Source: Planctomycetaceae bacterium
GTDB taxonomy: Bacteria; Planctomycetota; Planctomycetia; Planctomycetales; Planctomycetaceae
Assembly (NCBI GenBank): GCA_041398785.1
Contig: JAWKUA010000009.1
Span: 186,001-250,000 of the forward strand
Reading direction: 5' to 3'
DNA: 64,000 nucleotides
Shown: piece after piece, positions 1 to 7,199 of the stretch
Layout of the letters: every line of letters begins with the position of its first letter
Position numbering within the stretch: position 1 is the first letter of the stretch
The notes under the pieces: model-generated
Told to the model about the DNA's origin: nothing
Seen by the model: only the letters and a program-made list of their open reading frames with translations
The model's database searches: none
Translations under genes and position numbers: made by a program

Positions 1-1
1 G

Positions 2-880
2 CAGGCGACGTCGCCATTTCAGATGCTGGACGCTCAGTTCTGGATGAGCCTTACCGGCGGAACAGTTCTGTTTGTGCTCAGCGTGCTGTTCTTCAACCGC
101 GGCAGCCGGCCGGTGGATGACTACGCTCAGGGGAAATCCGCGCGAGTCCGGCGATTCACCGTCGGTCGCTGCTGGAAACTTGCCGTGGTGTGGAAGGACT
201 TTCTGTTCTTCACAGGCGGGCGACCGTTTTTCATCGTCAAACTGATCGCCTACGGAACACTCGTGCTGGGTTTCGTCATCTTCCATCGGATGGAAAACCG
301 GTCGTCCGACTGGTGGATGTCGACGGATCTGGCGTGGATCTGTTTTTTGACGCTGTCCGCGATGCTGACCGTTGAGGTACTGCTGTACTCATCAGGGTCG
401 CTGTTTCAGGAAGTGCGACAATCCACAATTGCCACGCTGACCATGCTGCCGTCCTACACCGGCACCATTCTGCTGCAGAAACTGGCTGCTTGCCTGATTG
501 CCCTGGCACCGGTGGTCGTCTGGCTGGCCGTCGTGTACGTCCTTGCGCGCGGAACAATTGAACGCGAACTGTCCGGCACGATGGTCGTGTGGTACGTGTT
601 CATGCTGGCTCTGTGTTCGCATCTGACCGTTCTGCTTTCGCTGTACACGCGCTGGGCCGCGCTGCCGCTGGCGATTCTGATCACAGCGGCGTCCAACATG
701 TGCTGTCCGATCGTCACGATGGCACTGTTTTCTCTGTCCGACACCGTCGCACGGAGTCACGGCATCAATCTTGGCATCTTCATCGGAGCCGTCCTGAACC
801 TGATCTGGGCCTGGGTCTTCGTGTTGCTGCCCATGGAAGTGGAAATCGTCAACCGCTGGATCAAGCTCAGTCGCGAGTAG
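2..880 (+). CDS. ABC-2 type permease-like multi-pass membrane protein (3' part)
   Basis: The reading frame is open to the left edge of the window, so this is probably the C-terminal part of a longer protein; the first internal ATG (23) has no ribosome binding site. About seven hydrophobic segments are visible, with a cytoplasmic stretch after the first one. The pattern of paired helices, the phrase LLYSSGSLFQEVRQSTIATLTMLP and the six-helix second half resemble the permease half of ABC-2 exporters, where a short loop follows the first helices. No ATPase is present in the window to confirm this; it would lie upstream. The substrate is unknown. It could instead be another polytopic membrane protein. 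Confidence 0.55.
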   Translation, partial: QATSPFQMLDAQFWMSLTGGTVLFVLSVLFFNRGSRPVDDYAQGKSARVRRFTVGRCWKLAVVWKDFLFFTGGRPFFIVKLIAYGTLVLGFVIFHRMENRSSDWWMSTDLAWICFLTLSAMLTVEVLLYSSGSLFQEVRQSTIATLTMLPSYTGTILLQKLAACLIALAPVVVWLAVVYVLARGTIERELSGTMVVWYVFMLALCSHLTVLLSLYTRWAALPLAILITAASNMCCPIVTMALFSLSDTVARSHGINLGIFIGAVLNLIWAWVFVLLPMEVEIVNRWIKLSRE

Positions 881-943
881 GCGCTACTGCCGCAGTTCAT
901 TTGAGTGTAGAATGGCATCAATCGGGGTTCCTATTGCTGTTCA

Positions 944-1525
944 ATGGCACAACATATGAGTTCATTGCTTGATACTCCGGACATTCGCGAATCGGCTCTG
1001 CGACTGGATGTCGACAGGTACCACAGACTGATTCAATTCGGAATTCTCCCTGAAAGCGCGGAGCTGCTGGACGGCTACGTGATTCGAAAGTTGGGTAAGA
1101 CGCCGCTCCATACCTGGACCGTGCAGTTCCTCGCCGACTGGTTGCGGAAGGCACAGATCCCGGACCATCATGTTCGCGTTGAACAGCCGTTGACAATTGC
1201 CGGAGCGGATTCTGAACCGGAACCGGATCTGGCGGTCGTTCACGGTTGTCGTGATGACTATCGCATGGTCCATCCGACAACTGCCATACTGGTCATTGAA
1301 GTCGCCATTTCCACAGCAGGAATCGATCGGCAAAAGGCGCGACTGTACGCCAAAGCAGGAATTCCTGAATGCTGGCTCGTGCTGCCGGACGAGCGAAAGG
1401 TCGTCATCTACCGGAATCCAAATTCGGAAGCATACGCCGGGAGCCGTGAGGTGCACTCCGGGATGCTCTCGCTCGAAATCAGTAAGAACGTCGTGCTTCC
1501 ACTTGTCGACCTGTTTCCGGAATAG
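944..1525 (+). CDS. Uma2 family (DUF820) putative endonuclease
   Basis: A 193-residue protein with the Uma2/DUF820 restriction-endonuclease-like fold signature. EPEPDLAVV in the middle supplies the acidic residue, LVIEVAIS supplies the central Glu, and DRQKARLYAKAGIPECWLV supplies the catalytic-type Lys and the closing helix. It is of family length. Uma2 proteins are hugely expanded in planctomycetes and cyanobacteria, and their physiological role is not known. It stands alone, convergent with ftsY, and shows no mobile-element context. A second ATG four codons in (956) is an alternative start. A distant paralogue lies at 13017-13562. Confidence 0.85.
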   Translation: MAQHMSSLLDTPDIRESALRLDVDRYHRLIQFGILPESAELLDGYVIRKLGKTPLHTWTVQFLADWLRKAQIPDHHVRVEQPLTIAGADSEPEPDLAVVHGCRDDYRMVHPTTAILVIEVAISTAGIDRQKARLYAKAGIPECWLVLPDERKVVIYRNPNSEAYAGSREVHSGMLSLEISKNVVLPLVDLFPE

Positions 1526-1599
1526 GACAGACGACTACTCTTCACCGGACCGGGGACATCCGGGCGGGACAGCGGTCGGCACGGTCTGCGAATCGTGGG

Positions 1600-2541
1600 T
1601 TACTTCGCGAACAGCGCTTCGACGAAACCTTCAGCGTCGAACAACTCCAGATCGTCGACCTTTTCCCCGACGCCGATGTATTTCACGGGAATCCCCATTT
1701 CCTGACGAATCGCCACGGTAACGCCGCCGCGAGCAGTCCCGTCCAGCTTGGCCAGAATCAGACCCGTACAATGGACGGCTGTGGAGAAGCTTTTCGCCTG
1801 ACTGAGCCCGTTTTGTCCCGTTGTCGCGTCCAGTACCAGAAGGCTTTCGTGCGGTGCGTCGGGAATGACTTTTCGGATGACTCGCCGGATCTTTTCGAGT
1901 TCGTCCATCAGGTTCTTCTGAGTCTGCAGACGACCGGCGGTATCAACGATCAGATAGTCGGCCGCAGTTTCGACGGCCTTTGATGCACCTTCGTAGGCGA
2001 CCGCGGCCGGGTCAGCTCCACTGTCCTTGCGGACGATTTCGCAGCCCAGCCGCTGACTCCACATAGTTAGTTGTTCGACGGCAGCGGCTCGAAAGGTATC
2101 ACCGGCAGCCAGCACGACTTTGTTGCCGTCTTGCTGCAGCAGATTGGCGATCTTGGCGATCGATGTCGTCTTTCCCGCGCCGTTGACTCCCGCGACCAGA
2201 ATGACGGTCGGCCCGGATTCCGCTTTCGCCAGTGGAGAAAGCCGGTTGTTCAAATCCCAGTGCGTTGTTCCGTCGCCGCGCAGCAGAGTAATCAGTTCCG
2301 AACGAACGGTCGCCCAGATGGCCTCGACATCAACCGTGCGTCCGCCGTGCTGTTCGCGCAGTTTCGACACGATCTGGTCAGCCGCTTTGACTCCCATATC
2401 CGTGCGAATCAGCCGCGCTTCGAATTCTTCCAGCTTGCCGTCATCAAGAATTTCTCCGGCCCGGAACAAGTCGCGCACGTCCGTGCGCAGGATGTCTTTT
2501 GTCTTCTTCAGGCCGGATTTCAGTCGATCGAACAGTCCCAT
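1600..2541 (-). CDS. ftsY: Signal recognition particle receptor FtsY
   Basis: SRP-dependent GTPase that docks ribosome-SRP complexes at the inner membrane for co-translational insertion. The 313-residue protein has a short N domain (1-100) and a complete G domain: P-loop GVNGAGKT at 118-125, DTFRAAA at 148-154, DTAGR at 200-204 and AKLD at 264-267 as the guanine-specificity motif, followed by the closing GVGEK and DL.LFD segment. It lacks the long acidic A domain of Escherichia coli FtsY, as is common in many phyla. The ATG at 2541 is preceded by AAAGGA at good spacing. No ffh or other secretion gene is nearby. Confidence 0.97.
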   Translation of the reverse strand: MGLFDRLKSGLKKTKDILRTDVRDLFRAGEILDDGKLEEFEARLIRTDMGVKAADQIVSKLREQHGGRTVDVEAIWATVRSELITLLRGDGTTHWDLNNRLSPLAKAESGPTVILVAGVNGAGKTTSIAKIANLLQQDGNKVVLAAGDTFRAAAVEQLTMWSQRLGCEIVRKDSGADPAAVAYEGASKAVETAADYLIVDTAGRLQTQKNLMDELEKIRRVIRKVIPDAPHESLLVLDATTGQNGLSQAKSFSTAVHCTGLILAKLDGTARGGVTVAIRQEMGIPVKYIGVGEKVDDLELFDAEGFVEALFAK

Positions 2542-2755
2542 CGGGTTCCTTTAGTGTCGGTATGTTGTCGCTGTCGAGCCGCTGCGAAGAAATCAGGGTA
2601 ACACATCCTGCGTCCGGCCGGTTGTGCGGTACAGCCGTCGGAAACGTGCCTTATGGGTTCTGGCACCACGACGCCAACCTCTGTTGGTTCTGTGCAATTC
2701 CCGCCCTCTTTCCTGCCGCCGCAATGCAGGGCGTGGTACCCGAGTTTCTGTCAGC

Positions 2756-4243
2756 TCATGAACCACACAGCTCCTGAAACCTGCCCCACGCTTCGTCCCA
2801 TGCGGCGGAGTCCTTCGGAGTGTATTCGCCGATCGTTTCACTGCGCCGGACAACTTCGCGAATTTCCGACAGCGAAGAAACGTCCCCCGCCGCACGAGCC
2901 TGCAGCAGAACATTGCCCAGAGCCGTCGCTTCCACCGGACCTGCCACGACAGGGCGACCGCACGCATCCGCCGTGAACTGATTCAGAAGCTGGTTCTGAG
3001 TTCCTCCGCCAACGATGTGAATCACCTTCACGCGAGTTTCCGTCAGCTCTTCCAGCCAGCCCAGCACCATTCGATATTTCAGCGCCAGACTTTCCAGCGC
3101 ACACCGCACGAACTGTCCGGCGGTTTCCGGAACCGGCTGATTCGTGCGGCGGCATTCGGCGGCGATGGCTTCCGTCATGTCGGGAGGACCAAGAAACTCG
3201 GCTCGATCCGGATCAACCAGCGATCGAAACGGCGCTGCTTCGGTGGCCAGGCGGATCAATTCGGAATACTCGATGTCCCTGCCTTTCGCGGCGAATGCCA
3301 CTTTGCAGCGCTGCACCAGCCACAGTCCCATGATGTTTTTCAGCAGACGATACGTGCCGTCGACGCCGCCTTCGTTGGTGACGTTTCGCTGCAGGGCCTT
3401 GTTGGTCAGGATGGCGTCCTGGATTTCGACGCCCATCAGCGACCAGGTGCCGCTGCTGATGTAGGCCCAGTCGGCCGAGCCGGTGTGAGTTGTCGGCACA
3501 GCGGCCACGGCGGCACCGGTGTCGTGAGTCGCCGGCGCCACGACGTTCAGTTTGCCGAGTCCCGTGAATTCCGCGACGTGATTGCGAAGCGTTCCCAGGT
3601 TGGCTCCCGGCGAAACAATTTCCGGAAACATGTCCGTCGGGATTTCGAACTTCCGCAGCATGTCGAACGCCCAGTCGCGAGTCTTCGCGTTCAGCATCTG
3701 CGTGGTTGTGGCGTTGGTGAATTCGACGACGCGGCTGCCGCTCAAACACCAGTGAAAAAAATCCGGCACCATCAGAAACCGCCGGGCCTGAGCAACCAGT
3801 TCCGGATCTCGCTCATTCATCGCCAGCAGTTGGTACAGCGAGTTGATCTGCATGAACTGCAAACCGGTTTCGGCAAAGATGTCGGCCCGCGAGACTCGCT
3901 GAAACGCCTTTTGAAGCATGCCGTCCGTACGGTGATCGCGGTAATTCCACGGCTGTCCCAGCAATTCGTCGTGCCGATTCATCAGCACAAAGTCCACACC
4001 CCACGTGTCGACTCCCACGGAGACCGCCGAACCGCCCAGCTTCGACGCCGCTTCGCGAAGTCCGTTCTGAATCTCCGTCCACAGACTGATCAGGTTCCAA
4101 CGCAGCGTGCCTCCCAGATTCACCGGCCCGTTCGGAAACCGATGAAACTGCTGCAGGGCAATCTTCTGTCCGTCAAAGCGGCCGGCCATCACGCGGCCGC
4201 TTTCGGCTCCCAGATCGACCGCCAGAAATGTTTTCTCCGCCAT
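2756..4243 (-). CDS. rhaB: Rhamnulokinase (FGGY carbohydrate kinase)
   Basis: A 495-residue sugar kinase of the FGGY family. The N-terminal phosphate motif DLGAESGR (10-17), GVDTWGVDFVL, the THDTGAAVAAVP stretch, SSGTWSLMG and the late GGGTQNQLLNQFTADACGRPV motif match rhamnulokinases more closely than xylulo- or glycerol kinases. The expected reaction is ATP-dependent phosphorylation of L-rhamnulose in the cytoplasm. No rhaA, rhaD or regulator is adjacent, so it would act with genes elsewhere. Planctomycetes commonly degrade rhamnose- and fucose-rich algal polysaccharides, so L-fuculose is a possible alternative substrate. Confidence 0.88.
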   Translation of the reverse strand: MAEKTFLAVDLGAESGRVMAGRFDGQKIALQQFHRFPNGPVNLGGTLRWNLISLWTEIQNGLREAASKLGGSAVSVGVDTWGVDFVLMNRHDELLGQPWNYRDHRTDGMLQKAFQRVSRADIFAETGLQFMQINSLYQLLAMNERDPELVAQARRFLMVPDFFHWCLSGSRVVEFTNATTTQMLNAKTRDWAFDMLRKFEIPTDMFPEIVSPGANLGTLRNHVAEFTGLGKLNVVAPATHDTGAAVAAVPTTHTGSADWAYISSGTWSLMGVEIQDAILTNKALQRNVTNEGGVDGTYRLLKNIMGLWLVQRCKVAFAAKGRDIEYSELIRLATEAAPFRSLVDPDRAEFLGPPDMTEAIAAECRRTNQPVPETAGQFVRCALESLALKYRMVLGWLEELTETRVKVIHIVGGGTQNQLLNQFTADACGRPVVAGPVEATALGNVLLQARAAGDVSSLSEIREVVRRSETIGEYTPKDSAAWDEAWGRFQELCGS

Positions 4244-4332
4244 TACTCCTGACCTCTGCTATCACACAGCAAACGCGAGCGAAGGATGATAGCGACGTGT
4301 CGCGCCAGCGCAAATGAACGGACAATCGCCTG

Positions 4333-5346
4333 TCAGCGGACGTCGCTGTTGAGAAACCATTCAACCGTCTGCCGCATGGCGTCGTGGAAATCCGCGGACG
4401 GGTTGTAGCCCAGCAGGTCGTTCGCCTTTTGAATGTCAAAGTCCAGGTTCAGCGCCAGGAACTTGAACCGGGCACGATTCAGCAGCGGCGCTGATTCTTT
4501 TCCCAGCAGCTTCCAGAGGCCTTCCAAGCCGGATGCCAGAACCTTCGCGACGGGAAGCGGAACCACTTTTTTCGGCCGGTTAAAGCCGGCGGCATCGCAA
4601 ATCGTTTCCATGAATTCCTGTTTGCTGACGGCTCGCGGATCGCGCACGTTGAACACTTCGCCGACGACGTCGTCACGTTCGATGGCCAGCCAGATGGCTT
4701 CGCACAGATTGCCGACGAAGGTGTTGTTCATCAGCTTGTCCGTGTTGCCAAGGTAAGCGAATTTTCCGGTGGAGAGCCGTTCCATCAGGCGAGGCAGCAC
4801 TGTGCGGTCCCGCGGGCCGTAGATAAATCCCGGCCGCAGCACGACAGCCGGAAACTGCCGGTCACGAATTTCGTCGCACACAAGCTGTTCGGATTCGATT
4901 TTCGTCAGAGTGTACCCATCGATGCCGGCGGCGTTGGGGGGCGTGGTTTCGTCAGTGCCGTAGTGATCGGTGCCCTCGTAGACGCCCAGCGAACTGATCT
5001 GCACCCATCGCTGCAGACTGCCGGACTTCAACGCCGCGTCGACCAGTGATCTCGTACCGGCGACGTTGATCCGGCGATACTCGTCGGTGGGTCCCCAGTC
5101 GCCGACTTTCGCCGCGCAGTGGACAACGACGGTGGCTCCTTCGCACGCGGCCTTCAGACTGTCCGCGTCGTCGAGATCTCCCTCAACGATTTCCACGCCC
5201 CAGTCTTTCAGTAAGCTCGTGCCGGATCCGCGACGGCACAGGGCGCGAACACGCAGATTTCGCGCGCGAGCCTGTTCGGCCACATGACTGCCAACCAGCC
5301 CCGTGGCTCCGGTGACGAGAATGATTTCGTTGTCGGTGAGTTTCAC
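4333..5346 (-). CDS. NAD-dependent epimerase/dehydratase (extended SDR)
   Basis: A Rossmann-fold sugar-nucleotide or sterol-type extended SDR of about 337 residues. The glycine motif TGATGLVG lies at residues 12-19, AAKVGDWG follows in the VHCAAK segment, and GYTLTK carries the catalytic Tyr-x3-Lys. The frame stays open upstream to 5634, but that extension is Arg/Ser-rich, overlaps the divergent membrane gene and has no family similarity, so the GTG at 5346, ten codons before the glycine motif, is preferred. No clear Shine-Dalgarno is seen. The substrate cannot be told from the sequence; 3-beta-hydroxysteroid dehydrogenase-like and UDP-sugar epimerase roles are both possible. Confidence 0.85.
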   Translation of the reverse strand: MKLTDNEIILVTGATGLVGSHVAEQARARNLRVRALCRRGSGTSLLKDWGVEIVEGDLDDADSLKAACEGATVVVHCAAKVGDWGPTDEYRRINVAGTRSLVDAALKSGSLQRWVQISSLGVYEGTDHYGTDETTPPNAAGIDGYTLTKIESEQLVCDEIRDRQFPAVVLRPGFIYGPRDRTVLPRLMERLSTGKFAYLGNTDKLMNNTFVGNLCEAIWLAIERDDVVGEVFNVRDPRAVSKQEFMETICDAAGFNRPKKVVPLPVAKVLASGLEGLWKLLGKESAPLLNRARFKFLALNLDFDIQKANDLLGYNPSADFHDAMRQTVEWFLNSDVR

Positions 5347-5429
5347 AGGAAGATGCGCCGTACTGGAAGTCCGAAGTCCGGCGTAGTTTAACGGTCGATC
5401 ACCGGCATGAGCACCCGCTGGGTTCCTTT

Positions 5430-5463
5430 CTGTGGCGCGTGAGAATCTGTGGCGCGTGAGAAA
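5430..5463. repeat. Two-copy 17-bp tandem duplication
   Basis: The unit CTGTGGCGCGTGAGAAT at 5430-5446 is followed directly by a second copy at 5447-5463 differing only in its last base. It lies in the divergent region between the epimerase start and the membrane protein start. It appears to be a recent slip duplication. Confidence 0.85.
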
Positions 5464-5682
5464 CAGTCGTCTGAACACCACGGTCCGCAGGATGCGACTT
5501 CCGCGAAATCGCGATTCGATCTGCTTCGCCGCTTGCCACATGCAGTCGCCGTTTGACCGAAGAGCAGTGGTGCAAGCCGCCGATTTCGATACGCTGTGCG
5601 ACAAGCATCGCAGGAAGGGCAACCTTCGCGGCATCCACCGCGCGGCGTCGAATGGAGCGCTACGCCGATCGGGACATTTTTG

Positions 5683-6414
5683 ATGCAGGAACTACCGACC
5701 GTGATGAAGACATCCGCATTGATTGCGGCCGGCATGCGAGACATGGGCCTGCTGATTTCACTGATTGCCGGCGCGGGTCTGGTGGTGTCTCTGATTCTTT
5801 TCGTTGCCTGGCGTTACGAAAAGCAGCGGACGGAATCGTTTCGGCAGGTGGCTGAGCAGCTTGGGCTGCCGTTTTTCCCGACCGGGAATGAAGCCCTGCT
5901 GAGCCGCCTGAGTCACCTGCACCTGTTTTCGCAGGGTCGCTCCCGGAAGATTCGCAACATGCTGCACGGCGAAGCCAGGGGACTCGAACTGGCCGTGATG
6001 GACTACCAATACACGGTCGGCAGTGGCAAGAACTCGCAGACGCTCAGGCAGGGAGTGATCTACTTCCAGACACCCGCATTGAATCTGACGAAATTCGCCG
6101 TGCGGCCGGAGAGCATCCTTCACAGGATCGGCAGCGCCTTCGGCTACCAGGACATTGACTTTGCCACGCATCCGCAGTTTTCAAAGCTGTACCTGCTTCG
6201 TGGCGACGATGAGTCGGCGATTCGCCAGTTGTTTACCGACAAAGTGCTGACGTTTTTTCAGAATGAACACAGGATCTGTGCCGAAGGAAGCGGAGACCAG
6301 TTGGTCTTTTATCGCCAGGGCAAACGGATCAAACCCGCGGAACTACCGGACTTTATCGATGAAGGATTTCGCGTACTGGCCGTGTTTCGTGACTCCGCTC
6401 AGCCGAGCGCCTGA
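5683..6414 (+). CDS. DUF3137-like membrane-anchored protein of unknown function
   Basis: About 243 residues with a single strong transmembrane helix near the N-terminus (LLISLIAGAGLVVSLILFVA) followed by a cytoplasmic domain. The segment NMLHGEARGLELAVMDY, the GSGKNSQT stretch and the FAVRPE motif are of the kind seen in DUF3137-type proteins, whose role is unknown. The frame runs upstream to 5596, but the ATGs at 5683 or 5704 fit the helix placement better. It ends six bases before cmoA, so the two genes are very likely co-transcribed. I cannot assign a function. Confidence 0.75.
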   Translation: MQELPTVMKTSALIAAGMRDMGLLISLIAGAGLVVSLILFVAWRYEKQRTESFRQVAEQLGLPFFPTGNEALLSRLSHLHLFSQGRSRKIRNMLHGEARGLELAVMDYQYTVGSGKNSQTLRQGVIYFQTPALNLTKFAVRPESILHRIGSAFGYQDIDFATHPQFSKLYLLRGDDESAIRQLFTDKVLTFFQNEHRICAEGSGDQLVFYRQGKRIKPAELPDFIDEGFRVLAVFRDSAQPSA

Positions 6415-6419
6415 TTGCC

Positions 6420-7145
6420 ATGACCACCGACCGCATCTATTCACAACCGCTGTCACGCATCGGGCAATTCGAATTTGACGATCAGGTGGCCAGCGTGTTT
6501 CCCGACATGATCGCTCGGTCGGTACCGGGCTACGCGTCCATCCTGGCGATGATTGAACAGTTCGCCGCGAAGTACGCCGTGCCCGGTACCGACATCTATG
6601 ATCTGGGATGTTCACTGGGTGCCGCGACGTTCGCCATGAGACGCGGCGCACCGGCGGACTGCACAATTCACGCCGTGGACAGTTCGGCCGCGATGATGGC
6701 CCGACTGCGCGACGCACTGGATCGCGTGCCGGACAGCGGCTGTGCCGTTGAGCTGCACGAATCTGATATCCGCGATGTGCAGATTCGCAACGCTTCCCTG
6801 GTTGTGCTGAACCTGACGCTGCAGTTTCTGCCGCCGTCGCAACGCCAGCCGCTGCTTCAAAAAGCCGTCGATGGAATGCGACCAGGCGCCGCTCTGGTGC
6901 TGTCGGAAAAGATCTGCTTCGACGATCCCGCTGAACAGCAACTGATGACTGGACTGCATCACGAATTCAAACGGGCTCACGGCTACAGCGACCTGGAGAT
7001 CGCTCAAAAGCGAACCGCCATCGAAAACCGGCTGATCCCGGAAACTCTGCAGACCCACATCCTTCGGCTGCACGCGGTGGGGTTGCAAACAGCGATGCTC
7101 TGGTTTCAGTGCCTGAACTTCGCATCAATCGTCGCCGTAAAATGA
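6420..7145 (+). CDS. cmoA: Carboxy-S-adenosyl-L-methionine synthase CmoA
   Basis: A 241-residue class I methyltransferase-fold enzyme that converts SAM and prephenate to carboxy-SAM, the donor used by CmoB to make 5-oxyacetyl-uridine at wobble position 34 of tRNA. Motif I YDLGCSLGAAT lies at about 60-70, then NLTLQFLPP, and the diagnostic C-terminal block SEKICF, LHHEFKRAHGYSDLEI, the PET..TH segment and WFQCLNFAS. Length and block order match CmoA. No cmoB is in the window. It follows the membrane protein by five bases, probably as the distal gene of an operon. Confidence 0.93.
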   Translation: MTTDRIYSQPLSRIGQFEFDDQVASVFPDMIARSVPGYASILAMIEQFAAKYAVPGTDIYDLGCSLGAATFAMRRGAPADCTIHAVDSSAAMMARLRDALDRVPDSGCAVELHESDIRDVQIRNASLVVLNLTLQFLPPSQRQPLLQKAVDGMRPGAALVLSEKICFDDPAEQQLMTGLHHEFKRAHGYSDLEIAQKRTAIENRLIPETLQTHILRLHAVGLQTAMLWFQCLNFASIVAVK

Positions 7146-7156
7146 AACCCCGGCGA

Positions 7157-7196
7157 AATTTCAAATCTGAATTCTGAAATCTGACAACTGACAACT
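7157..7196 (+). repeat. ATCTGA-type intergenic repeat, copy 1
   Basis: This short A/T-rich element between the convergent cmoA and TPR genes is built from repeats of the form AATCTGA/ATTCTGA/AATCTGA and then CTGACAACTGAC. On the opposite strand, 47767-47820 carries the same arrangement and shares the 14-base core ATCTGACAACTGAC. Its composition is unlike the coding DNA around it. Function unknown. Confidence 0.7.
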
Positions 7197-7199
7197 CCC

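Noticed and set aside
3017..4252. A 411-codon open frame on the plus strand opposite rhamnulokinase
   Set aside because: It is exactly antisense to a well-conserved enzyme, has Arg/His/Gln-rich composition and no family likeness; G+C-rich coding leaves such frames open.
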